From assembly GCA_035933635.1 (NCBI GenBank), contig DASYYY010000036.1, positions 12,735-76,734 of the forward strand: 64,000 bases of DNA, read 5' to 3'. The position numbers and the translations under genes are program-made. The notes below the pieces were generated by a model. It was given only the letters and a program-made list of their open reading frames with translations. It was not told the DNA's origin and searched no databases. The DNA is from JAKIVR01 sp035933635. GTDB lineage: Archaea > Thermoplasmatota > Thermoplasmata > Lutacidiplasmatales > UBA184. Shown piece by piece: positions 1 through 8,791 of this stretch. Each line of letters begins with the position of its first letter. Positions within the stretch are counted from its first letter, which is position 1.

Positions 1-1
1 G

Positions 2-2590
2 TCGTCGCATCCCGCCCTCACGATGCCGCGTCCGGAGATTCGCCCGGCCAACGGGACGAATGCGACCGTCGGATGGTCCCAAGTGGGGAACTCGAACTCG
101 GTCGGGCCATCGATCCGCGACATGTCGATGATGGCCTACGACCCCGTGATCGGGAAGGTCGTCCTGTTCGGCGGCTACGACCCGTCGGTGGCCGCTCTCG
201 GCGACACCTGGGAGTATGGCAACGGAACCTGGACCGAGCTCAATTTCTCGCCGCCGGCGGCTCCCGCTCCCCGCTGGCATGCTGGATTCACCTGGGACGC
301 CGCCGACGGTGTCCTCGTACTGTTTGGGGGTCGTGATCTCGGGCACTTCTTCAATGACAGCTGGACGTTCAACGGTACCGCCTGGACGAACGTCACCACC
401 GCCACCGGGCCATCTCCGCGCGGCCTCGTAGGCATGACCTACGACGCCGCGGATGGCTACGTCCTCCTGTTCGGCGGGGGATGGGGCGACCTTCCTGCTG
501 GCACCTACGGGAACTGGACGTCCTACGCGGACACGTGGAGTTTCCGCGCCGGTACGTGGACCGACCTCACGGCCCGCGTGCACGGGGTACCGCCGGCCCG
601 CGTCGATTTCGGGATGAGCTACGACCCCCAGACCCGCGCCGTTGTCGCCGTAGGTGGGACGACGGACGCGACCCAGTGGTGCGACCCCTCCTCCGACGTC
701 TGGCAATACGCCGCTGGCAACTGGACGAACGTCTCGGGGAGCCCGAGCGGACCTCCGACCCTCGTGGCGCCCTCGCTCGCCTACTACCCCCGCGACAGCG
801 CACTCCTGCTCTTCGGGGGAGCGACGGGGAGCGCGTGCACGTCGATCAGCTACACCTACGAGCTTCGGAACACGACCTGGGTGAATCTCACGAGCGGACT
901 CACCAACGCACCGATCCCGCGGTACGAGTCGACGATGAGCTACGATGCCGCCGACGGCTCGATGGTCCTGTTCGGAGGGGCGTTCCAAGGCGGCGCCTAC
1001 TTCAATGACACCTACCTCTTCCCGGTGCCGAACGCGACCGGGAACCACGGGGTCAATTCGACGCCTCCGACCTGCTCGGCCGCGGGATGGTGCCTGCTCT
1101 CGACCCCGGCATCTCCCGCCGACCGCGACATGACCAGCATGGCCTACGACCCGGCGATTGGGGCCGTGGTGTTGTTCGGCGGCTACTCGCAGTTCGTGTA
1201 CCCGTTCGGGGATACGTGGACCTACGCGAACGGCAATTGGACCGACATCTCGAACGTCGTCCTCAACTCGCCGTCCGCGCGCTGGGGGCACTCGCTCGTC
1301 TGGGACGCCTCCGACCACTACCTGGTACTGTTCGGCGGGCGGAATCTGACCCAGTTTTTCAATGATACGTGGGTTTTCAATGGCTCGACTTGGTCGCAGA
1401 TTCCGACCGCATCCGCCCCTTCGCCACGGGACAACTTCGGGATGACCTACGATGCCCGGTCCGGTACGGTGATCCTCTACGGGGGTTGGCGCGGGAATCT
1501 CCCCGCCGGTAGCCGCTCGGCCGGCCCGGTGTTCAACGACACCTGGAGCTACCACGCGGGCATCTGGACCAATATCACCCGGTCCGTCACTCCCCCGTCC
1601 GTGACCGATGCTGCCCTCGCCTACGACAACGCCACCGGCGCTGTCTTGCTGTACGGCGGTAACGCCGCCTCCGGATGCCCGACGCCGGGTGCGCTCTGGG
1701 GGTACATCAACGGGACGTGGTCGAACTTCTCCGGATCGCAGGGATCGCCCCCGCCCGGGACAGTGGCCGGCTCGATGGTCTACTATCCAGGCTTTTCGGG
1801 AGAGCTCTTTTTCGGAGGAGCCGGTGGCGCGGCCTGCGCCTCATCGAACGCGACCTATCGCTGGGCCGGAGGCGTCTGGATCAACGAGACTCCGGTATTG
1901 ACGACCGCTCCCACGCCTCGGTACGAAGCGGCGATCGCCTACGATCCAGCGGAGTGTCGCGTCGTCCTCTTCGGGGGCAGCCTGCAAGGGAGCTGGTCGG
2001 CGTACTACAGTGACACCTGGGTCCTCCCCGGGACTCCATTGGCGGGGAACGGCTCGACCGGCGGGTGCGTCCCCACATCGGGCGGGGGTGGAAATTGGGG
2101 GCCGCCCGGTAGCGCGCCACCGCTCGCCGGTGCCTCCCAGACCGTCGAATCCGGCGTCGCGCCGCTGTCGGTGCTGTTCGATGTCGTCGCGACCGTCTCG
2201 ACCGGGCCCGCGACGATCCACTGGAACTTCGGCGACGGAGGTACTACCCTCGGAGGGAATCTGGTGGCTCACACCTACCTCGCAGCCGGCACATTCGTGC
2301 CCACCGTCCGGGTCACCGACTCGGCGGGCCGGACGACATTGATCACCCTGAACTCGGTGCTCGTTCTCGCGGCCCCGGCCGCCGGAGCCAATGCGGGCGG
2401 GCCGGGCCCGAGCCTGTCGTGGCTCACAGCCCTCGGATCCCCTGCCGGACTTCTCTCCGGCGCCTTCGTCGGCGGACTGCTCTTGGCCACTGTACTCTCC
2501 GCCTACGCGACCCGTGCCCGACAACGGCAGGGCGAGGCGGAGGAGCTCCGGGCCGACCTGGAGGCCGCGACGTCCGACGAGGACGGGTAA
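2..2590 (+). CDS. Membrane-anchored surface protein with 12 kelch-like blades and a PKD domain (5' partial)
   Basis: The reading frame is open to the left edge, and no signal peptide is visible, so the true start probably lies outside the window; the first ATG inside is at 23. Twelve kelch-like units are seen, each of the form YDxxxGxVVLFGG followed by a DTWxYxxGxW element. They fall into two sets of six (about residues 35-340 and 365-680) that resemble each other blade by blade, suggesting a duplicated six-blade propeller. A PKD domain (about 695-785, with NFGDGG and HTY motifs) and one C-terminal membrane helix (about 806-832) with a charged tail follow. NxS/T sequons are frequent. This fits an exported, glycosylated adhesin or sugar-binding protein anchored at its C terminus. 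The ligand is unknown. The stop lies 26 bases before the next gene, which also carries a PKD domain. Confidence 0.85.
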   Translation, partial: SSHPALTMPRPEIRPANGTNATVGWSQVGNSNSVGPSIRDMSMMAYDPVIGKVVLFGGYDPSVAALGDTWEYGNGTWTELNFSPPAAPAPRWHAGFTWDAADGVLVLFGGRDLGHFFNDSWTFNGTAWTNVTTATGPSPRGLVGMTYDAADGYVLLFGGGWGDLPAGTYGNWTSYADTWSFRAGTWTDLTARVHGVPPARVDFGMSYDPQTRAVVAVGGTTDATQWCDPSSDVWQYAAGNWTNVSGSPSGPPTLVAPSLAYYPRDSALLLFGGATGSACTSISYTYELRNTTWVNLTSGLTNAPIPRYESTMSYDAADGSMVLFGGAFQGGAYFNDTYLFPVPNATGNHGVNSTPPTCSAAGWCLLSTPASPADRDMTSMAYDPAIGAVVLFGGYSQFVYPFGDTWTYANGNWTDISNVVLNSPSARWGHSLVWDASDHYLVLFGGRNLTQFFNDTWVFNGSTWSQIPTASAPSPRDNFGMTYDARSGTVILYGGWRGNLPAGSRSAGPVFNDTWSYHAGIWTNITRSVTPPSVTDAALAYDNATGAVLLYGGNAASGCPTPGALWGYINGTWSNFSGSQGSPPPGTVAGSMVYYPGFSGELFFGGAGGAACASSNATYRWAGGVWINETPVLTTAPTPRYEAAIAYDPAECRVVLFGGSLQGSWSAYYSDTWVLPGTPLAGNGSTGGCVPTSGGGGNWGPPGSAPPLAGASQTVESGVAPLSVLFDVVATVSTGPATIHWNFGDGGTTLGGNLVAHTYLAAGTFVPTVRVTDSAGRTTLITLNSVLVLAAPAAGANAGGPGPSLSWLTALGSPAGLLSGAFVGGLLLATVLSAYATRARQRQGEAEELRADLEAATSDEDG

Positions 2591-2616
2591 TAGGTTCCGC
2601 GAGTTTCGGGCGATCG

Positions 2617-3579
2617 GTGGCGCCCCTCGTACGGATCGCGATCGTCCTCGGCCTCGCCTTGGGCCTCCTGACCGGCGTTCCGTCGACGGTCGGGGCCTCC
2701 GGCGGCTCTTCTGCCCTCCTCCGCGTGACAAGCTACGCGTCTCCGGCGAGCGGTGCCGCCCCGTTGAACGTCTACTTCCAGGCCAACGTCTCCGGGGGGA
2801 CCGGAGTGTATTCGTCGATCGCCTGGACCTTCGGTGATGGTGCCGCCGCCTCCGGCGTCTCCGTCCGGCATACCTACGCGGCCGGTGGCAGCTACTCGGT
2901 AACGCTCGAAGTCGTCGATTCCTCCGATGGGCACGCGTGGGCCAACCTCTCCGTGCAAGTGACCGGGACGCCGAGCGCGTCGGGATCCACTGCTACGGGT
3001 TCCGGCCCTTCGCTCGGGCTGTCGTTCGCCCTCGGTGCCGCGCTAGGGGCGGGAGCCACGGCGATCGGCGTGCTCGCCGTTCGGCGCTGGCGCCTCGCCC
3101 GACCCAGTGAGTCCCCTCCGCTCCGCCCGCGTCAGGCCGACGTCCCCACGAGCCCGTCGGGTCTCGTGCCCGCACCGGCACCCCCGGAGGCGAACGTCGA
3201 GGAGAAAACCGTCGAGGAGGACGCATCGCGGACGGAGCGTCGACGAATCTCCGAGGAGATTGTCGTTCACCTCCTCTCCCTCGGCCGGCTCACTGCGGAC
3301 GAGATTCCCGACCCGCTCCGAACGCAACAGGGAATGGTGGCCCGACTCGACGTACCCCAGAACGTCCTGAGCCCGGTGCTCCGTCGGCTCACCGACGGGG
3401 GGGTAGTACATTCCGAGCTCCGTCACGTTCGAGGTCGGTCACGGCGTCTAAAGGTCTATGCGCTGACCGATCGCGGGATCGAGCTCGCCCGAGAGCTTCG
3501 GGTACGCCGACGTCGCTCGAGCTCACCGGGAGGGATCGACCCCACTCGGCCCCTGCCCCGCCCGGCGCCTTCCGACTGA
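2617..3579 (+). CDS. PKD domain - membrane helix - cytoplasmic winged-helix protein (putative one-component receptor)
   Basis: The GTG start at 2617 was chosen because a signal-like hydrophobic segment (residues 4-30) follows it directly; upstream codons in frame translate to the tail of the preceding gene in another frame. Seen in order: signal segment, one PKD domain (about 37-118, TFGDG and HTYAAGG motifs), a transmembrane helix (about 132-157), a Pro-rich linker, and a winged-helix domain (about 206-295) containing EEIVVHLLSLG, the recognition-helix region NVLSPVLRRLTDGG and the wing/terminal YALTDRGIELARELR. The topology implies an outside PKD module and an inside DNA-binding domain, as in membrane-bound one-component regulators. 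It lies just behind the kelch/PKD gene and may sense its state or ligand. The function is inferred; the domain order is seen. Confidence 0.75.
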   Translation: MAPLVRIAIVLGLALGLLTGVPSTVGASGGSSALLRVTSYASPASGAAPLNVYFQANVSGGTGVYSSIAWTFGDGAAASGVSVRHTYAAGGSYSVTLEVVDSSDGHAWANLSVQVTGTPSASGSTATGSGPSLGLSFALGAALGAGATAIGVLAVRRWRLARPSESPPLRPRQADVPTSPSGLVPAPAPPEANVEEKTVEEDASRTERRRISEEIVVHLLSLGRLTADEIPDPLRTQQGMVARLDVPQNVLSPVLRRLTDGGVVHSELRHVRGRSRRLKVYALTDRGIELARELRVRRRRSSSPGGIDPTRPLPRPAPSD

Positions 3580-3670
3580 GGAAGGGGCCAGCGTTTGCTG
3601 CCCTCTCGGGTCGTTCGACCGCGTGCGACGGCCGAATCGCGTGGACCGGGCGCAGCGTCGACGTCCTGGT

Positions 3671-3690
3671 TGAAAGGAAAGAAGAGAAAG
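3671..3690 (-). terminator. T-rich termination tract after the pilin gene
   Basis: Read on the minus strand, this is a pyrimidine tract made of T clusters about 25 bases beyond the pilin stop codon, between convergent genes. Archaeal terminators commonly consist of such T-rich tracts without a strong hairpin. Confidence 0.5.
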
Positions 3691-3715
3691 GGTTGGGATC
3701 GGAAGTCGCTCCGAT

Positions 3716-4252
3716 CTACGGGATGGTCGCGTGGGTCGTACCCGCGAACGAGCCAACGCCGAGGGCGTTGAGCTGCGCGCCGGTGTTCGCCAGGTTGATC
3801 GTCGTGACGACGACCAGCGTCTGGGTGCTCGAGATGAGCGTCGATCCGCTGCCCGCCGCGCCCGCCGTCCAACTGGTCTCGGTCGTACTGGACGAGGAAC
3901 AGACCGACTGGAACGACACGCTGTAGACCGTGAACGAGGTGATACCCGCGCTCACCAGGCCACCGGAGTTGGTGATCTGGAGGTTGACGCTGTTCCAGGT
4001 GATGCCGGAACCGGCCGACTCGATCGTGAAGTTGTAGTAGTAGTTCGCTCCCTTCTGCGCCTCAGCCGCGGTTCCGATCGCGAGCGAGGACCCAATGGGC
4101 TGATTGCCCGGGCCCTTGGTGAGCCCCGAGATCAGGATGTAAAGCACGGCAGCGAGCACGACCGTGATCGCCACGAGCAAGATCGTAGCGATGATCGGCG
4201 ACACCGCGCGCTTTCCATTCTTTCGCCAGCTTCTCGCCTTCTCAGTCCACAT
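3716..4252 (-). CDS. Archaeal type IV pilin (Pilin_N / DUF1628-like)
   Basis: The 178-residue product starts MWTEKARSW and carries the diagnostic archaeal pilin signal KRAVSPIIATILLVAIT at about residues 13-29: a basic prepilin peptidase region followed directly by the hydrophobic assembly helix. The rest is a small beta-rich, Ser/Thr-rich head with few charges. Family knowledge: such pilins are cleaved by the prepilin peptidase and assembled into adhesion pili or minor pilus parts. The start at 4252 puts the basic residues just before the helix; an upstream in-frame codon at 4303 would add 17 residues without signal character. A TATA-like element lies about 60 bases upstream. No pilus ATPase or platform gene is in the window. 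Confidence 0.88.
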   Translation of the reverse strand: MWTEKARSWRKNGKRAVSPIIATILLVAITVVLAAVLYILISGLTKGPGNQPIGSSLAIGTAAEAQKGANYYYNFTIESAGSGITWNSVNLQITNSGGLVSAGITSFTVYSVSFQSVCSSSSTTETSWTAGAAGSGSTLISSTQTLVVVTTINLANTGAQLNALGVGSFAGTTHATIP

Positions 4253-4566
4253 GTTTTGGTTTCCTCTGCGGGGTGCGTACCTCGCGGGGGAGCAGTGTGC
4301 CAAGGACTCCTATTTAGACTTAGTTGCACTCGCGCGACAGTCTGTCGAACTCGAAATCGTCAACTGACGTAATACGTTCAGATGCGCATCACTTCGAGGG
4401 GGGCCTTGCGCCGTGGGGGTGCGTGGCACGCGCTCGCGGGGCGTTCCAAATCGGGCTTGGGGCGCGCGCGCCGGACGGGGGTTCAAATACTCGGGCCGAC
4501 CATGAAAGCGGTGCCGAGACTTCCGCCGTGATCCGACGTCGTGAACTCCGCCCCCGTTGGCGGACC
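4253..4566. promoter_or_regulatory. Divergent promoter region between pilin and surface-protein genes
   Basis: This 314-base gap separates two divergent exported-protein genes. For the pilin, the minus strand shows a TATA-like TCTAAATAG at about 4310-4318, giving an expected transcript start near 4285 and a short leader. For the plus-strand gene, TTCAAATACT at about 4485-4494 is the best TATA candidate. No gene or RNA was recognised in it. Confidence 0.5.
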
Positions 4567-6051
4567 ATGGGCCAGCGTGGTCGTCGGGCCCGCGCCGGGC
4601 AGGTGGCCGCCGTGGCCACGGTGCTCGGCCTGCTGCTGTTCGTCTCGTTCCTGGCGAGCTACGTCTTCCAGGCGATCCCCGGTCAGATGCAGACGAACGA
4701 GTTCGTCCACGGTCTGCTCGTGGAGAACCAGCTCGCCCAACTGCAATCCACGGTCCTGGCCGAGGCCAAGCACCAGAACTCCCGCGTGGCCGTACTGACT
4801 CCCGTGACGCTCGGCACGTCTCCGGATCCTCCGTTCGTCCCCTCGTCCACTTCGGCGCTCTCTCCCGAGAGCACCTCTGCCAGCGTCGGAGTCGGTTACA
4901 GCCTCAACCGGGTCGTCGCCGCCCCCCCGAACTGGAACGCCACGCTGGGCTGCCCGACGACGGGGAGCCCGTGCCACGGGGTGGTCTGGGACAACATCAC
5001 CGGGACCCCGAACTCGAGCTACTCGCTCAAGATCAATGGCGGAAACCCTGCGGCGTTCGTCAATTTCACGGGGAGCAATGATTCCCTCAGCCTGTTGTGG
5101 GTCGGTAAATCGATCTCCCAGGTCTACATTGTGATCAACGGCTCCTACGACCACCTCACGCTCGTCAAGGGGAGCAACGGCGGTTCGTCCTATACGCCGA
5201 ATATCCAGATCTACGTGTACGGCCAGCACGACGTCGTCGAGACCGGTTTGAACGGCGACGGGATCACGATGGACACGCACTTCATCGGCACCGGGTCGGT
5301 GTATTGCCCCTACCAGAACAATTCCAATTCGGACCACTTCTACTGGAACTCCACCGGGAACGCGAACACGACCGTCGTCACGACCTGGTACAACAACGTC
5401 GGGTACAACTCGAACCACCCCATCGGCCTGCAGTCGGGCTCGACGCTCACCTTCCAGAACGTCAGCCTCTTCCGGACGGGTTGCGCGTGGACGGTGACCT
5501 ACCACTCCAGCTTCGGGACGGGATCGTTCACCGGTCTCCGGGTCCACCTGAACAACGTCTACAGCACTCCCGCCGACGTCGTGTACGACCTCGGTGCCGT
5601 GATCCTCAACCACCCGGGCGCCGGGTCGATCATGTTGGACCCCCCCAAGATGTCCATTGGTGAGAGCTCCGGCCAGCTGGTCGCCAACCTGACCCTCGTC
5701 GACGAGATGGGTCAGTTCTCCACCACGGCCGGTTCCCAGACGGCGGGTGTCCTGACCAAGCTCGTCAGTGTCCAGCACTCGGTCCTGGGACTGTCCAACC
5801 CGGGGCAGCTCAACCTCGGTGCGGTCTACATCAACCTCACCACGCCCTACCCCTTCGCTTGGTACTCGGTGCTCGCACGACTGGCCGGGCTCGCCCCCGG
5901 GAGCGGTGTCGCCTGCGTTCCTCCGTACGCGTTCTCCGGAGGCTACTCCTGCCTGACGCCGCCGCCGGGTGTGTCGGTCCAGCTCAGCGTCGGTCTCAAC
6001 GTGTACGAGCTCATCCTGACCGTGATTACGGTCCAATTCACGCTGAGCTAG
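4567..6051 (+). CDS. N-terminally anchored extracellular protein of unknown function
   Basis: The product has 494 residues from ATG 4567. A basic stretch (RRARAGQ) precedes one hydrophobic helix (about 13-34), and the rest reads as a secreted, Asn/Ser/Thr-rich beta structure with many NxS/T sequons, so it is probably a type II membrane-anchored surface protein. An in-frame GTG at 4528 would add 13 basic residues and sits nearer the TATA-like box at 4485, so the start is uncertain. The last 25 residues are again hydrophobic. The AGQ before the helix is reminiscent of archaeal pilin-like signals, and the neighbour across the promoter is a pilin, so a minor pilin or pilus-associated protein is possible. 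No catalytic motif was recognised. Confidence 0.7.
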   Translation: MGQRGRRARAGQVAAVATVLGLLLFVSFLASYVFQAIPGQMQTNEFVHGLLVENQLAQLQSTVLAEAKHQNSRVAVLTPVTLGTSPDPPFVPSSTSALSPESTSASVGVGYSLNRVVAAPPNWNATLGCPTTGSPCHGVVWDNITGTPNSSYSLKINGGNPAAFVNFTGSNDSLSLLWVGKSISQVYIVINGSYDHLTLVKGSNGGSSYTPNIQIYVYGQHDVVETGLNGDGITMDTHFIGTGSVYCPYQNNSNSDHFYWNSTGNANTTVVTTWYNNVGYNSNHPIGLQSGSTLTFQNVSLFRTGCAWTVTYHSSFGTGSFTGLRVHLNNVYSTPADVVYDLGAVILNHPGAGSIMLDPPKMSIGESSGQLVANLTLVDEMGQFSTTAGSQTAGVLTKLVSVQHSVLGLSNPGQLNLGAVYINLTTPYPFAWYSVLARLAGLAPGSGVACVPPYAFSGGYSCLTPPPGVSVQLSVGLNVYELILTVITVQFTLS

Positions 6052-6158
6052 ACCGGCGCTCCGTCGCGGTCCGGGGCACCTGCGCAGAATCCGCGCGCGC
6101 TGACGAGAACCTCCCGAGTCGCTTCCGCCTTTTACACCCCCCTCCGTGGGGAGGGACG

Positions 6159-6545
6159 ATGAGCCCCTCGGCCGCGCCGGCGATGACCACCCCCGATTCG
6201 TCGGCGCGTGCGGCGGTCCCCTTGACCCTGCGCGGATGGGAGGCCGATTCGGCCTTCGAACTAAGGGCCGAGCTCAATCGGCAGTTCGCCTCACGCGAGC
6301 TGCCGTTCCTCGCGCAGTTCCGTACCGTCCAGGGCTCGGACTTCAGCTTGGAGATCCTGGACCGGTCGGGCGGAATCGCCCGTCGCTTGAGCGCGGAGGA
6401 GGTACTCGAGGCGCACGTCCAGTTCTCCCTGCGGGATGCCGTGCGGGCGGTGATTCGCCGGCTCGAGCTGTCTGCCCCCGATCGCCTGGTGCGCCCCGCT
6501 CGTGAAGCTGCCGCGCTGAGCGCGACGTGGTGCGTCTCGACGTAG
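6159..6545 (+). CDS. Small conserved-looking protein of unknown function
   Basis: The product is a 128-residue soluble protein with no signal peptide or membrane segment. The ATG at 6159 is supported by a TATA-like TTTTACA at about 6129-6135, 25 bases upstream, which predicts a leaderless transcript. Codon use matches neighbouring genes. Residues 40-105 show an alternating strand/helix pattern (FRTVQGSDFSLEILDRSGG then an amphipathic helix), but no family was recognised. A CGTAGCC...GGCTACG stem overlaps the stop codon (6541-6564) and may help end transcription. Confidence 0.6.
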   Translation: MSPSAAPAMTTPDSSARAAVPLTLRGWEADSAFELRAELNRQFASRELPFLAQFRTVQGSDFSLEILDRSGGIARRLSAEEVLEAHVQFSLRDAVRAVIRRLELSAPDRLVRPAREAAALSATWCVST

Positions 6546-6594
6546 CCACCCGCTCGAGGCTACGGGTTCGGCCCGCCGCCCTCTCGGCGCGGAC

Positions 6595-7566
6595 TCAGCT
6601 TGCACGGTCGGCGGGCACCGATGACGGAGCGTGCTTGCTTCGCCAGTGGGTGAGCAGGTCGGCGATCGTGGTGGGCCAAGGGATCGCCGGACTCCAGCCC
6701 AGAGCCCGCAGTCGTGTCACGTCGGCCTGGATCACCGGTTCGTCGACGCGGCGCATACGCGCTTCGTCCTGGACGACCTCGATCGGTGCATGGGCGATGG
6801 AGCGGAGGGCGTCGAGGATGCCGCGGACCGACCGCGCTTCGCCCGAGCCGACGTTGTAGGGCTCGCCGGGGGTTCCCCGTTCGACGATCCGGACCATCGC
6901 GCGCACCGAATCCCGCACGTCAGTCACGTCCCGCAGGGTGTCGATGTTCCCCACGCGGATCGTCCTCGGCGCTGGACCCGCCTCGAGACGCGCGACCTGG
7001 CTCGCGAAGTCGTTCGGCGCGTCACCGACCTTGCCCGGTCCCGTGGTCCCGAAGATGCGGTACCGGTAGGTCGGGATCTCAAAACTGCTACAGTACTGGA
7101 AGCAGAGGACGTCGCCGGCGGCCTTGCTGGAGGCGTACGGACTGGACGGGCGAAGCGGTGTGTCCTCGGTGATCGGCTGACGCGCGGCGACGCCGTACGA
7201 GGCCCCGCTCCCGGCGAAGGCGAACTGCGTGCGCGGCGATTTGCGCCGGAGCCACTCGAGCAGGTAGATCGTCCCGTCGATGTTGGTGCGGAACGTACCG
7301 GGAGGGTCCTCCCACGACGGCTTGACATACGGCTGACCGGCGAAATGGTAGATCACCTCGGGCCTCGAGGTGTCGAGCACGCGCTCGACCTCCTCCTTGT
7401 TGCTCACGTCGAGGTGGACGATCCGGTCCTCGGGGCCCTTGCGCGCGAGGAAAGGGTCCGGGTCGACGACGTAGGTACGCGTGATCTCGTGCCCCTCGCC
7501 CCGCAGGAGTTCCGACAAGTACGACCCAAGGAAGCCCGTCCCTCCCGTCACCAGGACTCTCGACAC
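6595..7566 (-). CDS. NAD(P)-dependent sugar-nucleotide epimerase/dehydratase (extended SDR)
   Basis: The 323-residue protein has the extended short-chain dehydrogenase layout. The dinucleotide-binding GGTGFLG is at residues 8-14. The catalytic YxxxK appears as YASSK near residue 145, with its partner Ser in FAGSGASYG. The RDVTDVRDSVRAM segment near 215-227 is typical of GDP-mannose 4,6-dehydratase and GDP-4-keto-6-deoxymannose reductase relatives. Its length is normal for the family. It probably makes an activated deoxy or epimerised sugar for surface glycans, which suits the many sequon-rich surface proteins nearby. The exact substrate cannot be assigned from sequence alone. It is monocistronic or loosely paired with the DUF1801 gene upstream. 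Confidence 0.88.
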   Translation of the reverse strand: MSRVLVTGGTGFLGSYLSELLRGEGHEITRTYVVDPDPFLARKGPEDRIVHLDVSNKEEVERVLDTSRPEVIYHFAGQPYVKPSWEDPPGTFRTNIDGTIYLLEWLRRKSPRTQFAFAGSGASYGVAARQPITEDTPLRPSSPYASSKAAGDVLCFQYCSSFEIPTYRYRIFGTTGPGKVGDAPNDFASQVARLEAGPAPRTIRVGNIDTLRDVTDVRDSVRAMVRIVERGTPGEPYNVGSGEARSVRGILDALRSIAHAPIEVVQDEARMRRVDEPVIQADVTRLRALGWSPAIPWPTTIADLLTHWRSKHAPSSVPADRAS

Positions 7567-7632
7567 ACGCCCACCGAGGAAACGTTCGGGTCGGGCACGC
7601 CCGTCGCCTTAACGGTTGTCGTCGACGCGGGC

Positions 7633-8037
7633 TCACCGGCTCGGCCGGGAGCGCGACTTCCGGCGCGCGACCCGTTGTGCGTTCTCGGCGAGCCGGGCCT
7701 TCACGAGCCGCGCGATCAACGCCGCCGGGATCGGTATCTCGGGCAAGAATTGAAGCGTACCCTTTCCGGTTCGGTACGGCCTGAGCTCGCGCGAGAACCG
7801 GTCCAACAACCGAACGCTGCCCAGAAACAAACTGCAGTGGTCGCCGAACGCGCCGTAGTAGAGCAACGCGCCGTCTTGGAAGAACGCCGGCATGCGGTAG
7901 CTGATACCCTCGGTGGCCCGAGGCGCAGCAGCGCGGACATTCCGGCGCAGTCGTGTCAGGCTCGCGCGGTAGGGCGGGGAGACGGAGTTGAGATAGTCGT
8001 CGACCAGCTCCTTGCCCGAGCGCCCGGTCTCCGGCAC
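7633..8037 (-). CDS. DUF1801 / YdhG-like domain protein
   Basis: The 134-residue protein shows the family pattern: an N-terminal helix with VDDYLNSVSPP, the signature ISYRMPAFF followed by GALLYYGAFGDHCSLF, and a C-terminal basic tail. The family includes small bacterial proteins annotated as iron chaperone-like; the real role is poorly known. The GTG at 8037 is preferred over a TTG at 8049 because a TATA-like GATTTATC on the minus strand (about 8060-8067) lies 25 bases before it, giving a leaderless message. The basic C terminus (RRKSRSRPSR) could contact nucleic acid. Confidence 0.8.
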   Translation of the reverse strand: MPETGRSGKELVDDYLNSVSPPYRASLTRLRRNVRAAAPRATEGISYRMPAFFQDGALLYYGAFGDHCSLFLGSVRLLDRFSRELRPYRTGKGTLQFLPEIPIPAALIARLVKARLAENAQRVARRKSRSRPSR

Positions 8038-8227
8038 GGTCGTGGGCAACCGCGCGAGGGATAAATCGGTCGATCGCGGGGGTCAGCCGGACCACGATGG
8101 CGTCCGGCCGAACGAGCGATCGGTCCGGAGGACCGCATCGAGCAGCGGCCCTAGGCGCGGTGGGTGCCGCGATACTTTGATGTCCGAGACCCGCGATCCG
8201 ACCTTGCCCGACGGCGGGTGATCGGAA

Positions 8228-8791
8228 GTGGTCAGCTCCTCCGAGGCAACGGCGCTTGCGATCGAGGCGCTGATCGTGCTTGTGATCGCACGACGGTCCT
8301 ACTCCTTGACCCAGGGCGTCCCTTACTCGCCGGTTCGTCTCGCGGCTTCCTCGGTCCTGATCCTGTTCATTTGGACGGTATCCGAGCTCGAGGCGTTCGC
8401 CCTTACGCCGTGGGCGTTCCCGTATCTCATCGGGATCGACGTTGCGATTCTCGTAGCGGCGTCGCTCGCCTCGATACCGGTCGCGGCCCGGCATACCGAG
8501 GTCACCCGCACGGCCGGCGGCGGGGGTACCGTGCGGATCGGGTTCGCCTTCGCGGCGATCTTCCTGGTCCTGTTCGTGGCCCGGATCGCGATCGAGGCCG
8601 CGCTCTTCCCCGGCGCGTTGTCGTTCGGTCCCCCGCCGTCGGGCTATCCTCCGGTGGACCAGCAGGCCGTGGTGGCGATCGTGGACGCGCTCTTCTCCTT
8701 GAGCGCGGGGCTGCTGGTGGGGCGCTCGCTGGGGATCCGTCAGCGCTGGGAATCCTCGGCGGTGCGGGTGACCGCGGACGTAGGGGCCTGA
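8228..8791 (+). CDS. Small polytopic membrane protein, unknown
   Basis: The product is a 187-residue protein from GTG 8228 with about five hydrophobic segments (roughly 8-22, 37-55, 62-82, 98-122 and 138-160) and short polar loops, resembling CcdC/DUF1453-type membrane proteins in general layout only. Its 3' end overlaps the 3' end of the convergent phosphoesterase gene by 52 bases, which is unusual but both frames are well supported. No catalytic motif is visible, and no function can be given. Confidence 0.65.
   Translation: MVSSSEATALAIEALIVLVIARRSYSLTQGVPYSPVRLAASSVLILFIWTVSELEAFALTPWAFPYLIGIDVAILVAASLASIPVAARHTEVTRTAGGGGTVRIGFAFAAIFLVLFVARIAIEAALFPGALSFGPPPSGYPPVDQQAVVAIVDALFSLSAGLLVGRSLGIRQRWESSAVRVTADVGA

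Noticed and set aside
4483..6036. A minus-strand open frame of 517 codons
   Set aside because: It is antisense to the anchored surface protein, with a shadow composition rich in Arg, Gly, Asp and Val and no domain.
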